Source: Piscinibacter defluvii
Lineage (GTDB): Bacteria > Pseudomonadota > Gammaproteobacteria > Burkholderiales > Burkholderiaceae_C
NCBI RefSeq assembly: GCF_004011805.1
Contig: NZ_RCHJ01000004.1
Span: 1-64,000, forward strand
Reading direction: 5' to 3'
Length of the DNA stretch: 64,000 nucleotides
The number at the start of each line of letters is the position of its first letter. Position 1 is the first letter of the stretch. This document shows positions 1 to 7,760 of the stretch, piece after piece. Below the pieces are notes generated by a model. It was not told where the DNA came from and searched no databases. It was given only the letters and a program-made list of their open reading frames with translations. Both the position numbers and the translations under genes were made by a program.

Positions 1-2
1 CC

Positions 3-788
3 CGCGCCGCCGCGCCGGCCGAGCCGGCCGCGGCACCGCCGCCGGCCGCCGCCGCCGCGCCGCGCGACTACGTGCTCGGCGCCGGCGACGTGGTGCGCAT
101 CGGCGTCTACCAGAACCCGGACCTTTCGCTCGAGGCGCGCATCAGCGAGGGCGGCAGCATCAGCTACCCGCTGCTGGGCAGCGTGGCGCTGGGCGGGCTG
201 ACCGCGCAGCAGGCCGAGGAGGCCATCGCCACCGGCCTGAAGCAGGGCCGCTACGTGCGCGAGCCGCAGGTCAGCCTGCTGGTGCTGCAGGTGCGCGGCA
301 ACCAGGTCTCGGTGCTCGGCTACGTCAACCGCCCCGGGCGTTACCCGATCGACGTCAACGGCATGCGCCTGAGCGACCTGCTGGCGCTGGCCGGCGGCAT
401 CGCGCCGAACGGGGCCGACCTCGTCACGCTGACCGGCACGCGCAACGGCCAGCCGCTGCGCGAGACGATCGACGTGCCGGCCCTGCTCGGCGGCCGGGGC
501 GCCAGCGCCGACCCGGTGCTGCAGCACGGCGACGTGCTGTTCGTCGACCGCATGCCGACCGTCTACGTCTACGGCGAGGTGCAGCGCCCCGGCGCGCTGC
601 GCCTGGAGCGCGGCATGACCGTCATGCAGGGCCTGGCCGCCGCCGGCGGGCTGAACCAGCGCGGCACGGTGCGCGGCATGCGGCTGCACCGCCGCGGCCC
701 CGACGGCAAGGTCAAGGAGTACGAGCCGGCGCTGGACAACACCCTGCGCGACGGCGACGTCGTCTACGTGCGCGAGAGCCTGTTCTGA
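3..788 (+). CDS. epsE: Polysaccharide export protein EpsE-type (5' partial)
   Basis: This is an outer-membrane or periplasmic polysaccharide export protein of the Wza/EpsE kind, which carries a finished polymer across the envelope. The frame is open to the window edge, with an Ala/Pro-rich stretch before the domain, so the true start and signal peptide lie upstream. An N-terminal Poly_export domain opens with GAGDVVRIGVYQNPDLS. Two SLBB-type beta-grasp repeats follow, recognisable from NQVSVLGYVNRPGRYPI and TVYVYGEVQRPGALRLE. It is the first visible gene of an exosortase-B EPS operon and lies 12 bp before the repeat insert in front of epsF. The family call is firm; the epsE symbol rests on operon order. 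Confidence 0.85.
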   Translation, partial: RAAAPAEPAAAPPPAAAAAPRDYVLGAGDVVRIGVYQNPDLSLEARISEGGSISYPLLGSVALGGLTAQQAEEAIATGLKQGRYVREPQVSLLVLQVRGNQVSVLGYVNRPGRYPIDVNGMRLSDLLALAGGIAPNGADLVTLTGTRNGQPLRETIDVPALLGGRGASADPVLQHGDVLFVDRMPTVYVYGEVQRPGALRLERGMTVMQGLAAAGGLNQRGTVRGMRLHRRGPDGKVKEYEPALDNTLRDGDVVYVRESLF

Positions 789-800
789 GCAAGGAGTGCG

Positions 801-913
801 ATGAAGCACGTTCAATGCAACGAAGCGACGCGGGCCGGGCGCCGGGCCGCTCCCAAGCCGGCCCGCATCCCCACGGGGGATCGGCCGGCGTACCCGTCGG
901 CCGAGGGGCAGAC
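801..913 (+). repeat. Junction repeat copy A, carrying a coupled mini-ORF
   Basis: This short repeat-like insert lies between epsE and epsF. It contains a hairpin at 858-888, with CCGGCC and ATCCCC arms pairing with GGGGAT and GGCCGG. The same block recurs at 40472-40559. An ATG at 801, with AAGGAG 4 bases upstream, opens a 38-codon reading frame that ends in the TGA overlapping the epsF ATG at 914. The end of the repeat (GAGGGG) serves as the epsF ribosome-binding site. The mini-peptide is probably only a coupling device. Confidence 0.7.
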
Positions 914-2338
914 ATGACCCTGGGGCAATTCCTCTCCATCCTGCGTGCGCGCACGCCCGGCGCCTTGCTGGTGCTGCTGCTGTGCATCGCCGCGGCGCTC
1001 GGCACCAGCCTGCTGCTGCCGAAGAAGTACACCGCGCGCGCCGCGGTGATCGTCGACGTCAAGTCGCCCGACCCGATCGCCGGCATCGTGCTGACCGGGA
1101 TGATGTCGCCCGGCTACATGGCCACGCAGGTCGACGTGATCACGAGCGAGCGCGTGGCGCGCCGCGTGGTCGGCCTGCTGCGGCTCGGCGAGAGCCGCGA
1201 CTGGCGCGCCGCCTGGCAGGCGGCCGGCGTCGGCGGCGACTTCGAGACCTGGGCCATCGAGACGCTTCAGCGCGAGCTCGACGTGCGGCCCTCGCGCGAG
1301 AGCAACGTGCTGAACATCGAGTTCAGCGCGGCCGACCCGGACACCGCGGCGCGCGTGGCCAACGCCTTCGTGCAGGCCTTCATCGACACCAGCGTGGACC
1401 TGCGCGTCGAGCCGGCGCGCCGCTACAGCAGCTTCTTCGACGAGCGGGCGCGCCAGCAGCGCGACGCGCTGGAGGCGGCGCAGGCCAAGCTGAGCGCCTA
1501 CCATCAGTCGCGCGGCATCACCGCCAGCGACGAGCGCCTGGACGTCGAGAACGCGCGCCTGGCCGAGCTGAGCAGCCAGCTGGTCGCGCTGCAGGCGCTC
1601 TCGGCCGAGACCGGCAGCCGCGACGCGCAGGCGCGCAGCGCCGGCGACCAGCTCAGCGACGTGCTCGCCAACCCGCTGGTCGCGGGCCTGAAGGCCGACC
1701 TGGCGCGCCAGGAGGCACGCCTGCAGGAGATCGGCGCGCGGCTCGGCGAGCGCCACCCGCAGGTGCTCGAGGCGCAGGCCAGCATCGACGAGCTGCGCCG
1801 CCGCCTGGCCGCCGAGACACGCCGCGTGACCGGCAGCCTGGGCATCAACCACAGCATCGCGCGCGCCCGCGAGGCCGAGGTGCGCAGCGCGCTGGAGGCG
1901 CAGCGCAGCCGCGTGCTGGCGCTGAAGAAGCAGCGCGACGAGCTGGCGGTGCTGCAGCGCGACGTCGAGCAGGCCCAGCGCGCCTACGACACGATCAGCG
2001 CACGCGGCATGCAGACCAGCCTGGAGAGCCAGTCCAGCCAGACCAACATCGCGCCGCTCAGCCCGGCCAGCCCGCCGACCCAGCCGAGCTCGCCGCGCCT
2101 CGTGCTCAACACCGTGCTGGGCGCGTTCGTCGGCCTGCTGCTGGGCATCGCGACCGCGCTGCTGCGCGAGCTGCTCGACCGCCGCGTGCGCAGCGCGCAG
2201 GACCTGGTGCAGGCGCTCGACCTGCCGGTGCTGGGCGTGATGCTGCGGCCCGCCGGCGGGGCGCTGACGGCGCGCCGCCAGCGCCTGGCGCTGCAGCGCC
2301 GCCTGCTCGGGCCGGCGGCCCGGGCGCGAGGAGCCTGA
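914..2338 (+). CDS. epsF: Polysaccharide chain-length determinant EpsF (Wzz/GumC-like)
   Basis: This inner-membrane chain-length regulator of polysaccharide polymerisation has 474 residues. It has an N-terminal membrane segment (about 15-35), a periplasmic Wzz domain, a long coiled-coil middle (about 165-365), a Pro-rich stretch just before the second membrane segment (PLSPASPPTQPSSPR), and that membrane segment at about 400-420. The C-terminal cytoplasmic tail is Arg-rich and has no kinase; the kinase-like partner is the next gene. I chose ATG 914 because MTLGQFLSILRAR is the typical family start. An in-frame start at 815 would translate the junction repeat. Confidence 0.87.
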   Translation: MTLGQFLSILRARTPGALLVLLLCIAAALGTSLLLPKKYTARAAVIVDVKSPDPIAGIVLTGMMSPGYMATQVDVITSERVARRVVGLLRLGESRDWRAAWQAAGVGGDFETWAIETLQRELDVRPSRESNVLNIEFSAADPDTAARVANAFVQAFIDTSVDLRVEPARRYSSFFDERARQQRDALEAAQAKLSAYHQSRGITASDERLDVENARLAELSSQLVALQALSAETGSRDAQARSAGDQLSDVLANPLVAGLKADLARQEARLQEIGARLGERHPQVLEAQASIDELRRRLAAETRRVTGSLGINHSIARAREAEVRSALEAQRSRVLALKKQRDELAVLQRDVEQAQRAYDTISARGMQTSLESQSSQTNIAPLSPASPPTQPSSPRLVLNTVLGAFVGLLLGIATALLRELLDRRVRSAQDLVQALDLPVLGVMLRPAGGALTARRQRLALQRRLLGPAARARGA

Positions 2339-2339
2339 G

Positions 2340-2421
2340 ATGCGACCCCCACGCTCACTTCGTTCGCTGCCCCCCGAGGGGGCACAGGCCTCCCTTGGGA
2401 CGGCCCGGCAGGAGGCCTGAG
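2340..2421 (+). repeat. Junction repeat copy E with flanking direct repeats
   Basis: This 82-bp insert between epsF and epsG has a hairpin at 2369-2383 (GCCCCC..GGGGGC). It is bounded by near-identical direct repeats, AGGAGCCTGAGATG at 2329-2342 and AGGAGGCCTGAGATG at 2410-2424, each holding a Shine-Dalgarno sequence and an ATG. The left ATG opens a 26-codon frame that ends in TGA at 2418-2420, just before the epsG ATG. The sequence type (CGCTCACTTCGTTCGCTGCC) is one I associate with intergenic repeats of Comamonadaceae-like genomes; that is from memory, not from a search. Confidence 0.65.
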
Positions 2422-3351
2422 ATGCTGAGACCGGTGCACGCCGCCCTGCCGCGCGACAGCGAGCCCGAGCTGGTGGCCGAATCGCTGGTGCCCGACGACG
2501 CCGATGCCGTGCCCGGCAGCACGCGCCCGATCGGCGCCATCCTGGCCGAGCTGCGCGGGCTCGACGCGGCGCAGATCGACCGCATCGTCGCGCTGCAGCG
2601 CAAGCGCGGCATGCGCTTCGGCGAGGCCGCGGTGGCGCTCGGGCTGGCACGCGGCGACGAGGTGCTGTGGGCGCTCAGCCAGCAGTTCGGCTACCCCTAT
2701 GCGCCGGCCTCGCGCCAGGGCCTGAACCCGGAGCTGGTGACCGCGATCGAGCCCTTCGGCGCACGCGCCGAGGCCTTCCGCGCGGTGCGCAGCCAGCTCA
2801 CGATGCGGCTGGACCGCCCCGGCGCGGCGCGCCGCGCGCTGGCCGTGGTGAGCCCGGACAGCGGCGACGGCAAGACCTACTTCGCCGCCAACATCGCCAT
2901 CGCGCTGAGCCAGATCGGCGGGCGCACGCTGCTGGTCGACGGCGACCTGCGCCACCCGCGCCAGCACCAGGTGTTCGGGGTCGACAACAGCCGCGGGCTG
3001 AGCACCGTGCTGTCGGGCCGCAGCGCCGAGCATGCGCTGCACCCGGTGCCGCAGCTGCCCAGCCTGTTCGTGCTGCCGGTCGGCCCGACCCCGCCCAACC
3101 CGCTCGAGCTGCTCGAGCGGCCGGGCTGCGCGATCCTGCTGCGCGAGCTGCTCGAGCGCTTCGACCACGTGGTGGTCGACACCACTGCCGCGGTGCGCGG
3201 CAGCGACGCGGTGGTGCTGGCCGCCAAATGCGGCGCCGCGCTCGCGCTGGCGCGGCGCGGCCGCAGCCGCATCGACGCGCTGCAGACCCTGGTCGGGCTG
3301 CTCGGCCAGACGCGCGCCGAGGTGGCCGGCGTGGTGATGAACGAGTACTGA
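2422..3351 (+). CDS. epsG: EpsG-type BY-kinase-like ATPase for chain-length control
   Basis: This is the cytoplasmic partner of EpsF, related to Wzc/CapB bacterial tyrosine kinases (309 residues). Residues about 35-95 form a small helical domain like the MshEN/GSPII_E N-terminal domain. The ATPase follows, with Walker A SPDSGDGKTY (Lys151), Walker A' TLLVDGD (Asp173) and Walker B HVVVDT (Asp253). The protein ends in MNEY and lacks the C-terminal tyrosine cluster of classical BY-kinases, so autophosphorylation as in Wzc is uncertain. ATG 2422 follows AGGAGG supplied by the end of repeat copy E. It is co-transcribed with epsF and xrtB. Confidence 0.85.
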   Translation: MLRPVHAALPRDSEPELVAESLVPDDADAVPGSTRPIGAILAELRGLDAAQIDRIVALQRKRGMRFGEAAVALGLARGDEVLWALSQQFGYPYAPASRQGLNPELVTAIEPFGARAEAFRAVRSQLTMRLDRPGAARRALAVVSPDSGDGKTYFAANIAIALSQIGGRTLLVDGDLRHPRQHQVFGVDNSRGLSTVLSGRSAEHALHPVPQLPSLFVLPVGPTPPNPLELLERPGCAILLRELLERFDHVVVDTTAAVRGSDAVVLAAKCGAALALARRGRSRIDALQTLVGLLGQTRAEVAGVVMNEY

Positions 3352-3373
3352 GTGCCCGGCCTCGGTCGCGCCG

Positions 3374-4252
3374 ATGTCCGCCCTGCCGAACGACCCGCGT
3401 GCCTGGCCCGTGCCCGAGCGCGGCCCGTGGCTGATCGTCGCCGCCGGGCTGGCGCTGCTGGCCGGGCCGACGCTGCTCGGCCTGGCGCAGCAGGTCTGGG
3501 GCGACGAGCGCCAGTCGCACGGGCCGATCGTGCTGGCGGTCGCCCTCTGGCTGCTGGCGCGGCGCTGGCCGCAGGTGCGCGACATGCCGGCACGGCCCGA
3601 TGCGGCGCTCGGCGTGCCGCTGCTCGCGGCCGGGCTGCTGCTGTACGTGCTCGGGCGCTCGCAGGGCATCCTGGTCGCCGAGGTCGGCGCGCTGATCCCG
3701 GTGCTGGCGGCCTGCGTGCTGCTGCTGCGCGGCCGCGCGGCGCTGCGGCCCTGGGCCTTCGGGTTGTTCTTCCTGTGCTTCCTGGTGCCGCTGCCCGGGC
3801 TGGTGGTGGACACGCTGACCCAGCCGATGAAGCTGGCCGCCTCGGGCCTGGCCGAACAACTGCTGTATGCCGCCGGCTACCCGATCTCGCGCACCGGCGT
3901 CGTGCTGCAGATCGGCCAGTACCAGCTGCTCGTGGCCGACGCCTGCGCCGGGCTGCACACGCTATTCGCGCTCGAGGCCATGGGCCTGCTCTACCTGAAC
4001 CTGGTGCGCCACCCCTCGGCGGCGCGCAACGTCGCCCTGGCGCTGCTGATCGTCCCGATCTCCTTCCTCGCCAACGTGCTGCGGGTGGTGGTGCTGTGCC
4101 TGGTCACCTACCACCTGGGAGACGCCGCCGGCCAGGGCTTCCTGCACGGCCTGGCCGGGCTGCTGCTGTTCCTCGCCGCGCTGCTGCTGACGATGGCGGC
4201 GGACGGGCTGCTGCGGCTGGTGCTGCCGCGTCCGCGGGAGTCCGCCGCATGA
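3374..4252 (+). CDS. xrtB: Exosortase B
   Basis: This is an integral-membrane cysteine transpeptidase or protease (292 residues) that recognises PEP-CTERM tails and acts at the cytoplasmic membrane. It has about eight hydrophobic segments. The family's catalytic residues are all present: Cys191 in ADACAGLHTL, Arg237 in NVLRVV and His258 in GFLHG. It lies within the EPS operon, as XrtB systems do, and its stop overlaps the ATG of epsI (ATGA at 4249-4252). A candidate substrate is encoded on the other strand at 13458-13973. Confidence 0.92.
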   Translation: MSALPNDPRAWPVPERGPWLIVAAGLALLAGPTLLGLAQQVWGDERQSHGPIVLAVALWLLARRWPQVRDMPARPDAALGVPLLAAGLLLYVLGRSQGILVAEVGALIPVLAACVLLLRGRAALRPWAFGLFFLCFLVPLPGLVVDTLTQPMKLAASGLAEQLLYAAGYPISRTGVVLQIGQYQLLVADACAGLHTLFALEAMGLLYLNLVRHPSAARNVALALLIVPISFLANVLRVVVLCLVTYHLGDAAGQGFLHGLAGLLLFLAALLLTMAADGLLRLVLPRPRESAA

Positions 4253-4935
4253 ACCCGACGCGCCGCGCCTGGCTCGCCTGCGGTGCGATGGCGCTGGCCG
4301 CCGGCAGTGCGGCCGCGCTGACGCCGCGGCGCCGGCTCGCCACCCTGCTGGAGCGCCCCGAGCTCGAGCGGGCCGTGCCGCGCCGCTTCGCCGGCTGGCA
4401 GCTCGACGCCGCCGCCGGCGCCGCGCTGGTCAACCCGCGCCAGCAGGCGGCGCTCGAGCGGCTCTACCAGCAGATGCTGGCGCGCACCTACCGCAACGAG
4501 GCCGGCGAGCGCGTGATGCTCGCGCTGACCTACGGCGCCGACCAGCGCAGCGACATGGCGCTGCACTACCCCGAGGTCTGCTACCCGGCGCAGGGCTTCG
4601 CGGTGCGCTCCAACCGCGCCGGCGTGCTGAGCGTGCCGGGCGGCCACCTCGCGGTGCGCCGGCTCGAGACCGCGCTGGGCACGCAGCGCCCCGAGCCGGT
4701 CACCTACTGGACCACGATCGGCGAGTACCACAGCCTGGGCAGCGTCGAGCGCCGGCTGATCGAGCTGCGCTACGGCCTGCGCGGCCTGATCCCGGACGGC
4801 TACCTGGTGCGCGTCTCCTCGATCGGCATCGACAGCGCGGGCGAGTTCGCGCGCCAGGACCGCTTCGTCGCCGCGCTGCTGCAGGCGCTGGCACCGGCCA
4901 CCCGGCTCGCGCTGACGGGCCGCACCGATGCCTGA
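4249..4935 (+). CDS. epsI: Exosortase-associated EpsI family protein
   Basis: This exported protein has 228 residues and belongs to the EpsI family that accompanies exosortases, either fused to them or as the next gene. The N-terminus (RRAWLACGAMALAAGSAAAL) is a membrane anchor or signal. The body contains the family hallmark YPEVCYPAQGF near residue 110, with conserved Tyr and Cys, followed by the VTYWTTIGEY segment. The molecular role is not settled; association with exosortase and EPS assembly is established by context. It overlaps both neighbours (ATGA with xrtB, 8 bp with the flippase). Confidence 0.88.
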   Translation: MNPTRRAWLACGAMALAAGSAAALTPRRRLATLLERPELERAVPRRFAGWQLDAAAGAALVNPRQQAALERLYQQMLARTYRNEAGERVMLALTYGADQRSDMALHYPEVCYPAQGFAVRSNRAGVLSVPGGHLAVRRLETALGTQRPEPVTYWTTIGEYHSLGSVERRLIELRYGLRGLIPDGYLVRVSSIGIDSAGEFARQDRFVAALLQALAPATRLALTGRTDA

Positions 4936-6427
4936 GCCGCTGCGCATGACGGCCGCCGCACCGCCGCCCCCGCTCAAGCAGCGCGCCGTGCGTGCCTTCG
5001 CCTGGTCGGCACTGCAGAGCTGGACGGTCAAGGCGTTCACGCTGGGGGTGTTCCTGCTGCTGGCCCGCCAGCTCGGGCCGGCCGACCTGGGGCTGGCGCA
5101 GGGCGTGCTGGTGCTGCTGGCCTTCGTCGCGGTGCTGGCCACGCAGGGTTATCCGCCCGCGCTGGTGCAGCAGCCGGACCTGCAGCCCGAGGACGTCGAG
5201 CTGCCCTTCGCGCTCTCGCTGGCCACCGCGCTCGCCGGCAGCGCCGTGCTGCTGCTCGCGGCCGAGCCGATCGCCCGTGCGCTCGGCGCCCCGGGCGCGG
5301 CGCCGCTGCTGCGCGCGGCCGCGCCGATCCCGCCGCTCGCGGCGGCCAGCGGCGTGCTGGTGGCGCTGCACCGGCGCCGGCTCGAGTTCGGCGCGGTGGC
5401 GCGTGCCACGCTGCTGGCGCACCTGGCGGGCGGCCTGGCTGCGCTCGGGCTCGCCTGGCGCGGCTTCGGCGCCGGCTGCCTGGTCGGGCAGGCGCTCGCC
5501 ACCGCGGCCACGCTCGCGCTGCTGCTGTGGCGCCGCCCGGTCTGGCAGCCGCGCGGGCGGTTCGCGCGCGCGCGCTTCGGCCGCCTGTCGGCCTACGCCG
5601 GGCCGGCGTTCGCGGGGCAGCTGCTCGACTTCTTCGCCGGCCGCACCATCGAGCTGGTGATCCTGTCGCGCCACGGGCTGGCGGTGCTGGGCACCTACGC
5701 GGTCGGCGCCAAGCTGTACCTGACGCTGCTCGAGCTGCTCGCCGCGGCGCTGGTGGAGCCGGCGCTCGCCGCGCTGTCGCGCCTGGCCGGCGAGCGCGAG
5801 CGCCTGCAGCGGGCCTACGCGCGGCTGGTGTTCCTGGCCGCCTGCACGACGGCGCCGCTGTTCGTCGGCGTGGCCGCGCTGGCGCCCGAGCTGTGCACGC
5901 TGCTGTTCGGCCCGCGCTGGGCCGGGGCCGAGACCGTCGCCCGCTGGCTCGCGCTGCTCGGCGCGGTGCAGGCCGTGCAGTACGTCAACAGCGCGACGCT
6001 GGGCGCGGCCGGGCGCTCGGCCACGCTGCTGGGCATCAACGCCGCCAAGCTCGCGCTGGGCCTGGCGGCGCTGGCCGTGACCGACGCCGCCGACGCCGGC
6101 GGCATCACGCTGGCCTTCGTGCTGGGCCAGCTCGCCGTCGCGCCGCTCAGCTTCGGCCTGGCCTTGCGCAGCACCGGCCTGCGCCTGGCCGCGCTGCTGC
6201 GCCAGCTCGCGCCAGGCCTGCTGGCCGCGGCCGCCGCGTTCGCGCTCGTCGCGCTGCTGCGCCCGCTGCTCGAGCCCGGGCTCGCGGCCGCCACGCGCCT
6301 GCTGCTGCTCGGCGCCACCTATGCCGGCGCCGTCGCGCTGCTGCTCGCGCAGACCTGCGGCACGCGCCTGCGCACCGAATGGGCCGACCTCGCCGCGGCC
6401 GCACGCCCGAAGGAGCGCCTCGCATGA
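4928..6427 (+). CDS. Oligosaccharide flippase (Wzx/MOP superfamily)
   Basis: This 499-residue polytopic membrane protein of the polysaccharide synthesis/MATE-like superfamily should flip lipid-linked EPS repeat units to the periplasm. The opening AVRAFAWSALQSWTVKAFTL and the FLLLARQLGPADLGLAQGV helix pair are typical of the family, followed by about ten to twelve further hydrophobic helices. An alternative start at 4946 would remove six residues. It overlaps epsI by 8 bp and the next gene by 4 bp (ATGA), so translation is coupled. Confidence 0.88.
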   Translation: MPEPLRMTAAAPPPPLKQRAVRAFAWSALQSWTVKAFTLGVFLLLARQLGPADLGLAQGVLVLLAFVAVLATQGYPPALVQQPDLQPEDVELPFALSLATALAGSAVLLLAAEPIARALGAPGAAPLLRAAAPIPPLAAASGVLVALHRRRLEFGAVARATLLAHLAGGLAALGLAWRGFGAGCLVGQALATAATLALLLWRRPVWQPRGRFARARFGRLSAYAGPAFAGQLLDFFAGRTIELVILSRHGLAVLGTYAVGAKLYLTLLELLAAALVEPALAALSRLAGERERLQRAYARLVFLAACTTAPLFVGVAALAPELCTLLFGPRWAGAETVARWLALLGAVQAVQYVNSATLGAAGRSATLLGINAAKLALGLAALAVTDAADAGGITLAFVLGQLAVAPLSFGLALRSTGLRLAALLRQLAPGLLAAAAAFALVALLRPLLEPGLAAATRLLLLGATYAGAVALLLAQTCGTRLRTEWADLAAAARPKERLA

Positions 6428-7701
6428 CCCCGTCCCGCCTGCGCCGCGCCGCCGGCGCCGTCCACCAGGCGCTGCTGCTGCTGCAGTGGCAGCTGGTGCG
6501 CCGCCTGCCCGCGCCGCGCCGCGCGCCGCGGGCCGAGGCCGTGCTGGTGATCCCGGCCGATGCCGAGGTGCTGACCGGCTCCAAGGGCGACGAGGCGATG
6601 CTGCTGGCCGCGCGCGCCATGGCACGCAGCGCCTTCGGTCCCGAGGTGCGCCTGCTGGTGGCCTGCAGCACGCCCGCGGCCGACGCACGCGCGCACGCCG
6701 CCGGCTTCGAGCCCTGGCGCGTCTGGGGCGGGCTGGCGATGCCGCTGGCGTTCCGCCGCCTGCTCGCCGCGGCGCGCCCGACGCGCGGCTGGGTGATGGG
6801 TGCCGACCTGCTCGACGGCCACTACTCGCCGGTGACCGCGCTGCGCATGATCATCGCCGCCGACCTGATGGCACGCGCCGGCCTGGCGACACGCTTCCTC
6901 GGCTTCAGCCTGAACGAGCAGCCGGCACGCAGCGTCTGCCTGGCCTTCCGCGCGCTCGACCCGCGCGCGGCCGTGCAGCTGCGCGACCCGGTCTCGTGCG
7001 AGCGCTTCGGCCGCGTCACCGGCCGGCCCGCGCGCCTGGTGGCCGACACCGCCTTCCTGCTGCCGCCCGCGCCGCTGGAGGAGCCGGCCGCGGCGGCCCG
7101 CCGCTGGGTGCGGGCGCAGCGTGCGCAGGGCCGCCGGGTGCTGGCGCTGAACGCGCACCCGATGCTGTTCCCCGCCGCCGAGGCGGCCGCCGGTGCCGCC
7201 GCACTGGCCGACGCGCTGCAGGCGGCGATGCACGACGTGGCGGCGCGCCGCCCGGTCAGCTGGCTGCTGCTGCCGCACGACGAGCGTGCCGGCGCCGGCG
7301 ACCTGGCCTGGCTGGACCTGCTGCACGCACGCCTCGACGACGGCCAGCGCGCGTTCTGCCACCGGCTGCTCGCGCCGCCCGCGGCCGACCAGATCAAGGC
7401 CCTGGCCGGCGAGGTGGACGGCGCGCTGACCGGCCGCATGCACCTGGCGATCGCCCTGCTCGGCCAGGGCCGCCCGGTGCTGGCGCTGGCCTACCAGGGC
7501 AAGTTCGCCGGCCTGCTGCGCCACTTCGCGCTGCCCGACTGGCTGCTGCTCGAGCCGGCGCAGGCCGTCGACGCCGCGGTGCTGACCGGCCGCCTGGTGC
7601 GCTTCGTCGACGAACTGCCCACGCTGACCGAACAGGTCGGCCTGCGGCTGCCGGCGGTGCTCGCCCGGGCGCGGCTGACCTTCGCGGAGGCCCTGCCGTG
7701 A
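6424..7701 (+). CDS. Polysaccharide pyruvyl transferase family protein
   Basis: This 425-residue protein has the PS_pyruv_trans fold (PF04230). Members transfer pyruvate ketals from phosphoenolpyruvate to sugars of lipid-linked repeat units. Supporting motifs are LTGSKGDEAML near residue 55 and the C-terminal TGRMHLAIALLGQGRPVLAL, which resembles the conserved H-containing donor-binding segment. It suggests an acidic, pyruvylated EPS. Some proteins of this fold act on other polymers, so the exact acceptor is unknown. It overlaps the flippase gene by ATGA. Confidence 0.82.
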   Translation: MTPSRLRRAAGAVHQALLLLQWQLVRRLPAPRRAPRAEAVLVIPADAEVLTGSKGDEAMLLAARAMARSAFGPEVRLLVACSTPAADARAHAAGFEPWRVWGGLAMPLAFRRLLAAARPTRGWVMGADLLDGHYSPVTALRMIIAADLMARAGLATRFLGFSLNEQPARSVCLAFRALDPRAAVQLRDPVSCERFGRVTGRPARLVADTAFLLPPAPLEEPAAAARRWVRAQRAQGRRVLALNAHPMLFPAAEAAAGAAALADALQAAMHDVAARRPVSWLLLPHDERAGAGDLAWLDLLHARLDDGQRAFCHRLLAPPAADQIKALAGEVDGALTGRMHLAIALLGQGRPVLALAYQGKFAGLLRHFALPDWLLLEPAQAVDAAVLTGRLVRFVDELPTLTEQVGLRLPAVLARARLTFAEALP

Positions 7702-7760
7702 GCGCGCATGGCCGCTCCAAAGCGCTCACACCGGAGCGCGACGAGCGCGGAGCTTGCCTC
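7698..7760 (+). repeat. Junction repeat copy D
   Basis: This insert of about 63 bp joins the pyruvyltransferase and glycosyltransferase genes. It shares GGCCGCTCC(A)AAG and a GAGCGCGC lead with copy C at 19502-19563. It is flanked by exact 8-bp direct repeats TGAGCGCG (7699-7706 and 7762-7769) that include the start region of the downstream gene. Here the GTG at 7698 is in frame with the downstream gene, so an N-terminal extension of 21 residues is possible. Confidence 0.5.

Noticed and set aside
812-2650. Long open frame of 612 codons on the - strand opposite epsF and epsG.
   Set aside because: Its translation is Arg/Ala/Gln/His low complexity with no domain, and the + strand genes are clear family members. 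High GC content creates such shadow frames.
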